This document shows, one piece after another, positions 18,436 to 26,282 of a DNA stretch of 59,036 nucleotides. Every line of letters starts with the position of its first letter. The stretch's first letter is position 1. This DNA is from Alphaproteobacteria bacterium (lineage in GTDB: Bacteria > Pseudomonadota > Alphaproteobacteria > Rhodobacterales > Rhodobacteraceae): NCBI GenBank assembly GCA_030428355.1, contig JAUIBL010000024.1:1-59036 (forward strand), given 5' to 3'. The notes under the pieces were generated by a model, which was given only the letters and a program-made list of their open reading frames with translations, was not told where the DNA came from and made no database searches. A program made the translations under genes and the position numbers.

Positions 18436-18776
18436 GGCGTCCGCTCTTCCAGGTAGGCAGCAAGATCCGAAATCAACCGATCCACAGGCACGCCCTGCGC
18501 CGCTGCGATCTCTTCCAGCGTGACGCGACCCTGTGCGTTTTGGGGATCAAGCCCCAGCGCCGTTGCAACGTCCTGCCGCGACAGGTGCCAGGACCGCGCG
18601 ACATAGCCCGGTGTCATCCAGCGTTCCGGAGGCTGGCGCAGATGCTCGGGATCAGACCAATAGATCGCCGAAAGCGCGAGGCGCAGCGTGAAGAACAGCA
18701 TCACCAGAACCGCAATGATGAAGCCCAGCATCGACAGTCGATGATGCGCCCAGAGATGCCGCAGCATGCCGGTCAC
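18432..18776 (-). CDS. Small membrane-anchored protein, unknown family
   Basis: 114 aa. One clear transmembrane helix (SMLGFIIAVLVMLFFTLRL) is followed by a soluble part with the segment SRQDVATALGLDPQNAQGRVTLEEIAAAQGVPVDRLISDL, which reads like a helix-turn-helix or SAM-like fold. I do not know the family. It overlaps the VWA gene upstream and the DedA gene downstream by 4 nt each, so the three are translated together. A membrane partner of the VWA protein is a plausible guess. Confidence 0.75.
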   Translation of the reverse strand: MTGMLRHLWAHHRLSMLGFIIAVLVMLFFTLRLALSAIYWSDPEHLRQPPERWMTPGYVARSWHLSRQDVATALGLDPQNAQGRVTLEEIAAAQGVPVDRLISDLAAYLEERTP

Positions 18777-19957
18777 TTCGCCAGCGCCTTGATACCCCGG
18801 CTTATCCCTTCAAGCGTCATCGGCACCATCGCATCCTCGAAAATCTCGCGGATCATCTGGATCGACTGGGTATAGTGCCAATGCCGCTCGGGCGTCGGGT
18901 TGATCCAGAGGTTGTGCGGCCAGTGCTGGCGCGCGCGTTGCAGCCAGACCTGACCAGCCTCGGCGTTCCAATGCTCGTTGGCCCCACCTGCATAGGCGAT
19001 CTCGTAGGGGGACATGCTGGCGTCCCCGACAAAGATGCATTTGTAATCCGACCCGTAGGTGTTGAGCACCTCCATCGTGGGGGTCTGCGCATCCCAGCGG
19101 CGGCGGTTGTCTTTCCACACACCCTCGTAAAGGCAGTTGTGGAAATAGTAATGTTCGAGATGCTTGAACTCGGCGCGGGCGGCAGAGAACAGCTCTTCCA
19201 CGACCTTGACATGCGGGTCCATCGACCCGCCGACATCCAGAAACAGGATCACCTTGACCGCGTTGCGCCGCTCGGGCCGGGTCTGCACGTCGAGATAGCC
19301 GTGCTCGGCGGTGGCCCGGATTGTGCCGTCCAGATCCAGCTCTTCCGCGGCCCCATCCCGCGCCCAGCGGCGCAGGCGTTTCAAAGCCACCTTGATGTTG
19401 CGCGTGCCCAGCTCGACGCTGTCATCCAGATTGCGGAACTCGCGCTTGTCCCAGACCTTGACCGCGCGCTGGTGACGGGATTCGTCCTGCCCGATGCGCA
19501 CGCCTTCGGGGTTGTAGCCATAGGCGCCAAACGGCGAAGTCCCGGCGGTTCCGACCCATTTGCTGCCACCCTGATGCCGGCCTTTCTGTTCCTTCAAACG
19601 CTGCTTGAGCGTTTCCATCAGCTTGTCGAACCCGCCAAGGGCCTCGATCTCGGCTTTCTCTTCCTCGCTCAGGTGCTTTTCGGCCATCTTGCGCAGCCAG
19701 TCTTCGGGCAAGTCGAGCGCGTCGAGCACTCCATCTGCGCTGATATGCTCCAACCCCTTGAACGCCTCGGCAAAGGCCCGGTCAAAGCGGTCGATGTGAC
19801 GCTCGTTCTTCACCATCGCGGTGCGGGCAAGGTAATAGAACGCCTCCGGGTCATAGGTCGCCAGCCCCGCACGCATCGCTTCGAGAAAGCTCAGATACTC
19901 CCGCAGGGAAACGGGAACACCGGTTGAGCGCAGGGTGTCGAAGAAGGGCACGAACAT
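18773..19957 (-). CDS. VWA domain-containing CoxE-like protein
   Basis: 394 aa. The N-terminal half is helical and charged; the C-terminal half is a von Willebrand A domain beginning VILFLDVGGSMDPH, where the metal-binding MIDAS motif reads DVGGS instead of the usual DxSxS. CoxE-like proteins work with a MoxR-type AAA+ ATPase to insert cofactors or remodel enzymes. Such an ATPase is encoded 3.6 kb away at 23548, not beside this gene. It is the first gene of the cluster with the small membrane protein, DedA and M48 protease. Confidence 0.87.
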   Translation of the reverse strand: MFVPFFDTLRSTGVPVSLREYLSFLEAMRAGLATYDPEAFYYLARTAMVKNERHIDRFDRAFAEAFKGLEHISADGVLDALDLPEDWLRKMAEKHLSEEEKAEIEALGGFDKLMETLKQRLKEQKGRHQGGSKWVGTAGTSPFGAYGYNPEGVRIGQDESRHQRAVKVWDKREFRNLDDSVELGTRNIKVALKRLRRWARDGAAEELDLDGTIRATAEHGYLDVQTRPERRNAVKVILFLDVGGSMDPHVKVVEELFSAARAEFKHLEHYYFHNCLYEGVWKDNRRRWDAQTPTMEVLNTYGSDYKCIFVGDASMSPYEIAYAGGANEHWNAEAGQVWLQRARQHWPHNLWINPTPERHWHYTQSIQMIREIFEDAMVPMTLEGISRGIKALAK

Positions 19958-20042
19958 GCCCCTGATCTAGCAAGCGTGCCAGGGCCTGACCAGCCACCCC
20001 GACCGCTTTGGGCATGAAATACCTCTGGGGAGCCCGCCACGA

Positions 20043-20085
20043 TGTTTCCGTCGACGGAAACACGGGATGCGTCGACGCATCCCGT
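20043..20085. repeat. Twin-palindrome intergenic repeat, copy 2
   Basis: A perfect 20-nt palindrome (20043-20062, core GTTTCCGTCGACGGAAAC) overlaps by one base a perfect 24-nt palindrome (20062-20085, core GATGCGTCGACGCATC). GTCGAC centres are 21 nt apart. It lies 6 nt after the stop of the 55-aa membrane gene and 86 nt before the VWA start, both on the - strand. The unit order matches copy 3. Confidence 0.88.
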
Positions 20086-20091
20086 CTCCAC

Positions 20092-20259
20092 TCAGAACAC
20101 CAGTTTTTCGATGGCGATGGTCAGGATGAGGCCGCCCAGAGCAAAGGCGATGGCGTAGACTGTCCCATATTGCCACATGTCGGCACGATTGCCGTTGCGC
20201 TTCTTGGCGGTCATGGCTCCGATGATGGCCCCCAGCAGGGCCCCTGCTATCACGATCAT
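20092..20259 (-). CDS. Small two-helix membrane protein (55 aa)
   Basis: Starts at ATG 20259 after GAGG; a longer in-frame start would run back through the upstream gene. The product has two hydrophobic segments, VIAGALLGAIIGAM and YAIAFALGGLILTIAIEKL, joined by a basic loop (KKRNGNRADMW) that should face the cytoplasm. The Gly-rich first helix resembles small alphaproteobacterial membrane proteins of unknown function. Its start overlaps the stop of the DUF2927 3' part by 4 nt, so the original operon was GNAT, DUF2927, this gene. Confidence 0.75.
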   Translation of the reverse strand: MIVIAGALLGAIIGAMTAKKRNGNRADMWQYGTVYAIAFALGGLILTIAIEKLVF

Positions 20260-20948
20260 AAGCTGCCTCTGGCCCTGTTCAGCGGGTTGAGCGACGCGAT
20301 CTCGCGCAGTTTCGCCCGCACGGACCAGTCCGAGCCGAACCCGTAGCGTGCCCATCCCAGACTGTCCAGACGCACCTCGGCACCCGCCGACACCCGCCCG
20401 GCCAGATCGAACGCCTCGGCGCGCAGCATCAGCAGGGTCGACAGCAGGGCCGCGTTTTCGTGCCGCGCCGCAAGCTCGATCGACCCGCCCGTCAGACGGA
20501 TCGCGGTTTCCGGGTTGTTTTCAGTCAGCGCATAGGCGGCCAGTTGAGACGCGACATAGGCGCGGTGCAGGTCGGTGTTCGGGGTCCGCGCAAAATAGGT
20601 GTCCGCCTGGATGAACTGGGCCCGGGCCGCTTCGGGATCGGTGCTCTGCAGGATGCGTCCCATAGCGTAATGGGTGAATCCACGGCGGTTGTCCTCCCAT
20701 CCCATCGCCGAGGCAATGCTCAGGGCTTCGGTGGCGGCGGCGCGGCGGGTGATGGGCGACGCGCCCGGTCCCAAGGCCGTCTGGATCGCTTCGATCCACG
20801 GGCGCGGCGTGCGCACCGCGCGTCGGGGCGGCAGGGTTTCCCCGGCGGGGTTCAGCCGGGCAAAGATCGCCGGGATGCGGTTCATCACATCCGCCCGCGA
20901 CATGCCGTTGTGCAGGGCAGGGTCGTAATAGGCGCGCAGGATCAGCAT
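20256..20948 (-). pseudogene. DUF2927 gene, 3' part after an in-frame TAA
   Basis: Downstream part of a DUF2927 gene cut by the TAA at 21048-21050. Reading on in the same frame after that stop gives ELAQALGPLNDLYRLPDSVF and then the residues here (MLILRAYYDPALHNGMSRADV onward), which continue the family alignment without a gap. The nearest in-frame ATG is 20948, where a separate 230-aa product could start, but no convincing ribosome-binding site is visible. The C-terminal ~150 residues look like helical TPR-type repeats (ARAQFIQADTYFARTP). Either this part is dead, or it is made by readthrough or re-initiation. Confidence 0.7.
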
Positions 20949-21047
20949 GTCATAGCCGGTCAGTACCGTGTGGACATTGTCGTCGTTGAAGACCGAATCC
21001 GGCAGACGGTAGAGATCGTTTAGCGGTCCAAGCGCCTGCGCCAGTTC

Positions 21048-21626
21048 TTAGTGCAGGCAGTCGCGCGCCTCCTGCGGGCTGGAATCGTTGGGCAGGAAGA
21101 TGGCAAGCCGCGTCCGGCTGGTGATCTTGCCCCAGTTCACCCGATGCGACCGCCGCGCCTGCCGGTACTCGGACAGGGTCGACACATTGGGCACCACGAA
21201 GCAGGCGGCCTGCGGCAGGAACCGCTGGATCTCGGCGCGGCTGACCGCGTTGATGGTGATATTGGCGTCCTGGGCCACCGTGGAGAAGATGTTGATCCCC
21301 GCCTCGGTGCGCAGCCGGTGCAGCAGCCGGTCCAGATCGCTGGGCACGGTCGGCTGGACCGATCCGATGAGCCGCACGCTGATCGGGCCTTCGAAGCGGG
21401 TGAACACGTCAAGCTCGCGTCCCGATTCCAACCCCATCGCAAGGTCCATGAAATCGCGGGTCAAATCGCCATTGGACACCTGAACGGGTTGCGGGCGCGG
21501 CACCGAAAACACCTTCAGCGCGGGCAGGTTCGAGTCCACGAAGGCGGCCCGTGTGGCAGGCTCCGACTGCGACACCGGCATACAGGCACCAAGGAACAGA
21601 TAGAGCGGCAGAAGAAACCGGCGCAT
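21048..21626 (-). pseudogene. DUF2927 lipoprotein gene, 5' part ending at a premature TAA
   Basis: 192 codons starting MRRFLLPLYLFLGACMP, a lipoprotein signal peptide with lipobox LGAC. The domain follows (DLTRDFMDLAMGLESGREL, then FEGPISVRLIG and AACFVVPNVSTLSEYRQARR). It ends DCLH before TAA. As I recall the family, the next residues are HEELAQALGPLND, a metallopeptidase-like HE motif, and the sequence after the stop reads ELAQALGPLND in the same frame. A single GAA to TAA change explains the break. As written, the product loses the motif's Glu and everything after it. Confidence 0.75.
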
Positions 21627-21629
21627 CCG

Positions 21630-22082
21630 TCAGGCCCGCTGATACTTGATGAACGGAGTAAGCTGACCGATCCGGTCATAAAGCTGGCGCGCGGTGTGGT
21701 TGAACTCCTGCGTGGTCCAGTAGACCGACGGGGCCGCGGCCGCATCGGCCTGCGCATAGACCGCCTCGATCAGCGCGCGTCCGGCACCGGACCCGCGGGC
21801 CTCCGGCGCAACGAACAGGTCCTGCAAATAGCAGACATTCTCGATCTTCCAGCAATGCCGGTGAAACAGGTAATGGGCGAGCCCCACCGGTGTGCCATCG
21901 CGGACGGCCAGCAAACCGCTGTAATCCTGCGGATCATCGCCCAGAAGCCGGGCAAACGTGGTTTCGTACACGACATCGGGAACCGACGTTTCGTAGAACG
22001 TCAGGTACCCGCGCCACAAGGCGCACCACGACTCGTAGTCATCCGCGCGCAGAAAGCGCACGTTCAGTTCGGTTTGGGACAC
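21630..22082 (-). CDS. GNAT-family N-acetyltransferase
   Basis: 150-aa acetyltransferase. The acetyl-CoA pyrophosphate loop reads APEARGSGAGRALIEAV (the Q/RxxGxG/A motif), preceded by the beta strand LQDLFVAP. YWTTQEFNHTARQLYDRIG near the C-terminus is typical of GNAT enzymes acting on small amines or amino acids. The substrate cannot be told from sequence. It is the first gene of the leftward GNAT-DUF2927-small membrane protein group, with 3 nt to the next start. Confidence 0.85.
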   Translation of the reverse strand: MSQTELNVRFLRADDYESWCALWRGYLTFYETSVPDVVYETTFARLLGDDPQDYSGLLAVRDGTPVGLAHYLFHRHCWKIENVCYLQDLFVAPEARGSGAGRALIEAVYAQADAAAAPSVYWTTQEFNHTARQLYDRIGQLTPFIKYQRA

Positions 22083-22368
22083 GTATGAAGCCTGCCTGCT
22101 CGTTGCGGATGCTTGATGCTCCGCGGTTATTTTGTCCTCTGTGGGGACAGCTTACGGCGAAACCGTGGTTTTTGCCTAGATCGAACGAATCGCGCGAATC
22201 AGTTTTTCCAGAGCGTCGTGATCTTTAGATAAAATTAATGTATTACAGTGTGTTAACCTGTGCAAATCCGCAACAGATTGGCCTTCTGAAACAGGCGGCG
22301 CGTCGCTGAGGATCGCTGCGGTGTCAGGGTGGCTACCGAATGGGTCGAAAACCGGCTAAGCCACGGGC
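22083..22368. other. Divergent intergenic region, AT-rich in part
   Basis: 286 nt between the divergent GNAT and THUMP methyltransferase genes. The stretch at about 22215-22270 is much more AT-rich than the surroundings (TTAGATAAAATTAATGTATTACAG), which fits promoter sequence for either gene. I see no open reading frame, RNA gene or repeat in it. Confidence 0.4.
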
Positions 22369-23487
22369 ATGACACAGGATGCTCCGCTTGAAATCTTCCT
22401 CTCCGGCACGCCGGGCTTTGAACATCTGTTGCGCGATGAGGCGGTCGCACTTGGCTTTGCCGAGGCAACCGCCGTGCCCGGTGGCGTGACCTGCACGGGT
22501 GGCTGGCCCGAGGTCTGGCGCGCCAACCTCATGCTGCGCGGGGCAGGGCGGGTGCTGGCGCGGGTGGCGCGGTTCCGGGCGATGCATCTGGCGCAACTCG
22601 ACAAACGCGCGCGCAAGGTCGACTGGGCGGGTCTGCTGCGCCCGGACGTCCCCTACCGGGTCGAGGCGACCTGCCGGAAATCGCGCATCTACCACGCCGG
22701 TGCCGCCACCGAACGGTTCGAGACCGCCATCGCCGATGCGCTCGGGGTCAAACCCACCGAGAAGGCGGGCCTCACCATCCGCGTGCGGATCGAGGACGAT
22801 CTTTGCGAGATCAGCCTTGATACGTCAGGCGAGGGCCTGCACAAGCGCGGTCACAAACAGGCCATCGGCAAGGCGCCGATGCGCGAAACGCTGGCCGCGC
22901 TGTTCCTGCGGGCCTGCGGCTATGACGGGTCCGAGCCGGTGCTCGACCCGATGTGCGGTTCCGGCACCTTCGTGATCGAAGCCGCCGAAATGGCGCTTGG
23001 CCTTGCTCCCGGCCGCGCCCGCGCCTTCGGTTTCGAGGATTTGGCCAGTTTTGACGCCGCGGCCTGGACAGCCCTCAAGGCGGACCTGCCAGCCCCCAAC
23101 CCGACCGATCTGCGCTTTTACGGCTTCGACCGCGACGCCGGTGCCATCGCCAATGCCACCGCCAACGCTGACCGGGCCGGGGTTGCAGAGGTCACCAGCT
23201 TCACCCATCAGGCTGTGGCTGACCTGACACCCCCCGTTGGTCCACCGGGCCTCGTGATCGTCAACCCGCCCTACGGCGCGCGCATCGGCAATCGCAACCT
23301 TCTCTTCGCGCTTCACGGCAGTTTCGGCACGGTCATGAAAGAGCGCTTCAAGGGCTGGCGCGTCGGCATTGTCACCTCGGACAAGGGCCTCGCCCGCGCC
23401 ACGGGTCTGAACTTCCGCAATGTCAGCGCGCCGATCCCGCATGGCGGTCTCAAGGTGCAGCTTTTTCAGACCGGTCCGTTGAAGTAG
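22369..23487 (+). CDS. THUMP-domain RNA methyltransferase (RlmL/Trm11-like)
   Basis: 372 aa. The N-terminal ~165 residues form a ferredoxin-like plus THUMP RNA-binding module (IFLSGTPGFEHLLRDEA, then VRVRIEDDLCEISLDTSGE). The C-terminal part is a Rossmann SAM methyltransferase with motif I DPMCGSGTFVIEAA, FDRDAGAIANATANA and the catalytic NPPYGARIG, which targets exocyclic amines such as N2-guanine. It resembles the N-terminal half of E. coli RlmL (23S rRNA m2G2445) without the fused RlmK part. Exact RNA target is inferred. Confidence 0.88.
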   Translation: MTQDAPLEIFLSGTPGFEHLLRDEAVALGFAEATAVPGGVTCTGGWPEVWRANLMLRGAGRVLARVARFRAMHLAQLDKRARKVDWAGLLRPDVPYRVEATCRKSRIYHAGAATERFETAIADALGVKPTEKAGLTIRVRIEDDLCEISLDTSGEGLHKRGHKQAIGKAPMRETLAALFLRACGYDGSEPVLDPMCGSGTFVIEAAEMALGLAPGRARAFGFEDLASFDAAAWTALKADLPAPNPTDLRFYGFDRDAGAIANATANADRAGVAEVTSFTHQAVADLTPPVGPPGLVIVNPPYGARIGNRNLLFALHGSFGTVMKERFKGWRVGIVTSDKGLARATGLNFRNVSAPIPHGGLKVQLFQTGPLK

Positions 23488-23494
23488 GAGGCAA

Positions 23495-23539
23495 CCGTTT
23501 CCGTCGACGGAAACGGGCAGATGCGTCGACGCATCTGCC
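23495..23539. repeat. Twin-palindrome intergenic repeat, copy 3
   Basis: A perfect 22-nt palindrome (23495-23516, core GTTTCCGTCGACGGAAAC) overlaps by one base a perfect 24-nt palindrome (23516-23539, core GATGCGTCGACGCATC). The GTCGAC centres are 22 nt apart. It fills the gap between the convergent methyltransferase and MoxR genes, starting 7 nt after one stop and ending 8 nt before the other. Confidence 0.88.
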
Positions 23540-23547
23540 GCCGACCC

Positions 23548-24390
23548 CTACCGTCGTTCGCGGCGCGCCATGAAGGCCAGACGTTCGAAGAGATGCACAT
23601 CCTGCTCGTTCTTGAGCAAGGCCCCGTGCAGTTTGGGCAAGGCATTCACCCCGTCACGCTTCAGGTCCTCCGCCGTCATGTCCTCGGCCAGAAGCAGCTT
23701 CAGCCAGTCCAGCACTTCGGATGTCGATGGCTTCTTCTTCAGCCCCGGCTGCTCGCGCAATTCGTAGAACTGCGTCAAGGCGGTGGTCAGAAGCGCCTCT
23801 TTCAGCCCGGGATGATGCACCTCGACGATGCGGCGCAGCGTGTCGGGATCGGGAAAGCGGATGTAATGGAAGAAACACCGCCGCAGGAAGGCGTCGGGCA
23901 GCTCTTTTTCGTTGTTCGAGGTGATGATGACGATGGGCCGCTGGCGGGCGCGCACCGTTTCGCCGGTCTCGTAGACATGGAACTCCATCTTGTCGAGCTC
24001 CTGGAGCAAATCGTTCGGGAATTCTATATCCGCCTTGTCGATCTCGTCGATCAAAAGCACGACCTTTTCTTCCGCCTCGAACGCCTGCCAGAGCTTGCCC
24101 TTGCGGATGTAGTTGCGCACGTCATTGACCCGCTCGTCGCCCAACTGGCTGTCGCGCAAGCGGCTGACCGCGTCGTACTCGTAAAGACCCTGCTGCGCCT
24201 TGGTGGTGGACTTGATGTTCCATTCGATCATCTTCAGGCCCAGCCCCGCCGCCACCTGCCGGGCCAGCTCGGTCTTGCCGGTTCCGGGTTCGCCCTTCAC
24301 CAGAAGCGGCCGTTCCAGCGTCACGGCGGCGTTCACCGCGATGGTCAGATCGTCGGTCGCCACATAGCTGTCCGTGCCTTCAAATCTCAT
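23548..24390 (-). CDS. MoxR-family AAA+ ATPase
   Basis: 280 aa. Walker A is KGEPGTGKTELARQVA, Walker B is VVLLIDEIDKAD, sensor 1 is VIITSNNEKELPDAFLRRC, and the lid domain follows. MoxR ATPases act as chaperones, usually with a VWA protein, to mature metalloenzymes or membrane complexes. The likely partner is the CoxE-like gene at 18773-19957, transcribed in the same direction but separated by four other genes. It diverges from dksA across 134 nt. Confidence 0.92.
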   Translation of the reverse strand: MRFEGTDSYVATDDLTIAVNAAVTLERPLLVKGEPGTGKTELARQVAAGLGLKMIEWNIKSTTKAQQGLYEYDAVSRLRDSQLGDERVNDVRNYIRKGKLWQAFEAEEKVVLLIDEIDKADIEFPNDLLQELDKMEFHVYETGETVRARQRPIVIITSNNEKELPDAFLRRCFFHYIRFPDPDTLRRIVEVHHPGLKEALLTTALTQFYELREQPGLKKKPSTSEVLDWLKLLLAEDMTAEDLKRDGVNALPKLHGALLKNEQDVHLFERLAFMARRERR

Positions 24391-24524
24391 GTCAGTCCTG
24401 CCTTCTTGTGTCTTTGTCCCAGCGCAAGGAATTCACCGTTTTGTGCTGCTATTCGGTAGTGACAACCCCAGGGCCTTCGGTTAAGTGCTGCGCACAGGGG
24501 TGCCAGATATCTAAGGGAATTTCT

Positions 24525-24980
24525 ATGACAGATGCTGGCGTAGACAAGGGGACCAAGATGAAAGCTGAAACTTTCCTGCCCGACGATTACCGACCCGCCG
24601 AGGATGAGCCCTTCATGAACGAGCGCCAGCTCGAGTGGTTCCGCCGGGAACTGCTGGAACAGCGCAGCGAGCTTCTGAGCGACAGCAAATCCACCATCGC
24701 AGGTCTGCAGGACGGCACACGCAACATTCCGGATGTGGCGGACCGCGCCTCCGAAGAAACCGACCGGGCGCTGGAGCTGCGCATCCGCGACCGCCAGCGC
24801 AAGCTGGTGGCCAAGATCGACGCCGCACTTCGCCGTATTGACGAAGGCGAGTTTGGCTACTGCCAGGCCACGGGCGAACCCATTTCGCTCAAGCGGCTGG
24901 TGGCACGACCGACCACCACGCTGAGCCTCGAGGCCCAGGAACGCCACGAGCGTCGGGAACGTGTCCACCGCGACGACTGA
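24525..24980 (+). CDS. dksA: DksA-family transcription factor, single-cysteine type
   Basis: RNA polymerase secondary-channel binding protein that works with ppGpp. The coiled-coil tip carries the required acidic motif DVADRA (Asp70, Asp73, Ala75), equal to the DxxDxA of E. coli DksA. The usual four-Cys zinc site is reduced to one Cys (Cys113 in GYCQATGEPISLKRL), with Thr and later Ser/Ala replacing the others; active zinc-free DksA of this kind is known from Rhodobacter. I use ATG 24525 (after AAGGGA), 151 aa; ATG 24558 (MKAETFLPDDYRP) is an equally conserved-looking alternative. Confidence 0.93.
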   Translation: MTDAGVDKGTKMKAETFLPDDYRPAEDEPFMNERQLEWFRRELLEQRSELLSDSKSTIAGLQDGTRNIPDVADRASEETDRALELRIRDRQRKLVAKIDAALRRIDEGEFGYCQATGEPISLKRLVARPTTTLSLEAQERHERRERVHRDD

Positions 24981-25002
24981 CACGGAACGGAAGACGGATT
25001 TC

Positions 25003-25037
25003 AGCGCGCCGGGGCACCGCTCTGGCGCGTTTGTTTT
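25003..25037 (+). terminator. Probable Rho-independent terminator after dksA
   Basis: Stem CGCGCC / GGCGCG (extended by a G-T and an A-T pair) around a 13-nt loop, followed by TTTGTTTTG. It begins 22 nt after the dksA stop and ends 11 nt before the GTG start of the monooxygenase gene. Confidence 0.6.
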
Positions 25038-25048
25038 GAGGGTGTGCT

Positions 25049-26224
25049 GTGAACCTGCATGACTTGGACATCGCCGTGATCGGCGGCGGCATCGGGGGAC
25101 TGACCTGCGCTCTGGCGCTCAGCCGGCGTGGGGCCAGGGTGACCGTGCTCGAACAGGCGCAGGCCATCACCGAAGTCGGCGCAGGCATCCAGGTGTCTCC
25201 GAACGGCCTGCGCGTGATCGAGGCTCTGGGCCTTGGCGACGCCCTTGCAGAGCGGTGCGTGCAGGGGCAGGCTGTGTCGCTGCGCAATGGCAGCAGCGGG
25301 GCCGAGGTGGCGCGGCTCGACCTTATGCGTCTGCCCGCCGACCAACGCTATTTCTTCGTCCATAGGGCTGATCTGGTCGATCTGCTGTCCGCTGCCGCCC
25401 GCGATCAGGGGGTGACGGTCCGCCTGCTGCAACGGGTGGACACGGTGGCGTCAGGCCCGCGTCCCCGCGTCGTTCTGGCCACAGGTGACACACGCGACGC
25501 CGATCTGGTCATCGGTGCGGACGGCATCCATTCGGCCGTCCGGCCTGTTCTGAATGCGGCGCAGAAGCCGTTTTTCACCGGTCAGGTGGCATGGCGCTGC
25601 ATTGTGCCCAACACCACGGGCCACCCGCCACATGCGCGCGTACACATGGGCCCCCGGCGGCACATGGTCACCTATCCGCTGCGCGATGGCAGGGTGCTCA
25701 ACGTCGTCGCGGTCGAAGAGCGTGCCCAATGGGCCGCCGAAAGCTGGTCGCAAAGGGATGACGCCGACAACCTGCGCAAGGCCTTTGCCGGGTTCGACGC
25801 CGAGGTACACCAGATCCTGTCACAGGCCGACGCGCCGGGCATCTGGGGTCTGTTCCGCCATCCGGTCGCCGCGCGCTGGTATGGGCCGGGCCTTGCGCTT
25901 TTGGGCGATGCCGCCCATCCGACGCTGCCCTTTCTGGCGCAGGGGGCCAATATGGCGATGGAGGATGCCTGGGTGCTGGCCGCATCTCTTGCAGATGCGC
26001 CGGACATGGACGCGGGCCTTGCCGCCTACCAGCAGCGCCGCAAGGCACGGGTCACGCGGGTGATCGACGCGGCCAGCAAGAACGCACGCAACTATCACCT
26101 GTCGCCGGGTCCGATCCGCTTTGCCGCCCATACCGTGCTGGGTCTGCTCAGCCGGGTCTCGCCGGGCCAGATGCTGGCCCGGTTTGACTGGCTTTACGGC
26201 CACGATGTAACCAAAGCCGCGTGA
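25049..26224 (+). CDS. FAD-dependent aromatic monooxygenase (salicylate hydroxylase-like)
   Basis: 391 aa, start GTG at 25049. The FAD Rossmann motif is AVIGGGIGGLTCALALSRRGA, followed by ADGIHSAVR (the DG motif binding both FAD and NAD(P)H) and LLGDAAHPTLPFLAQGANMAMEDA (the GD motif). This is the single-component class A flavoprotein hydroxylase layout, as in salicylate or 6-hydroxynicotinate hydroxylases. No aromatic-degradation genes are nearby, so the substrate is open. A small terminator-like hairpin separates it from dksA. Confidence 0.88.
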   Translation: MNLHDLDIAVIGGGIGGLTCALALSRRGARVTVLEQAQAITEVGAGIQVSPNGLRVIEALGLGDALAERCVQGQAVSLRNGSSGAEVARLDLMRLPADQRYFFVHRADLVDLLSAAARDQGVTVRLLQRVDTVASGPRPRVVLATGDTRDADLVIGADGIHSAVRPVLNAAQKPFFTGQVAWRCIVPNTTGHPPHARVHMGPRRHMVTYPLRDGRVLNVVAVEERAQWAAESWSQRDDADNLRKAFAGFDAEVHQILSQADAPGIWGLFRHPVAARWYGPGLALLGDAAHPTLPFLAQGANMAMEDAWVLAASLADAPDMDAGLAAYQQRRKARVTRVIDAASKNARNYHLSPGPIRFAAHTVLGLLSRVSPGQMLARFDWLYGHDVTKAA

Positions 26225-26233
26225 GGGATGGTG

Positions 26234-26262
26234 GGACGTCGGGCCAGGACAGCCCGATGTCC
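26234..26262. other. Hairpin between convergent genes
   Basis: An 11-bp inverted repeat GGACGTCGGGC / GCCCGATGTCC (one G-T pair) with a 7-nt loop lies between the stops of the monooxygenase and spondin-type genes. No T-tract follows on either strand, so it is a possible but unproven transcription stop. Confidence 0.4.
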
Positions 26263-26282
26263 GTGTCTCAGCCGTCTGTCGC

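Noticed and set aside
21048..21050. Selenocysteine or pyrrolysine recoding at the DUF2927 stop
   Set aside because: The codon is TAA, not TGA or TAG, and no downstream recoding structure is apparent.
9194..23539. The GTCGAC palindromes as a CRISPR array
   Set aside because: Copies are kilobases apart, are palindromic pairs, and there are no spacers or cas genes.
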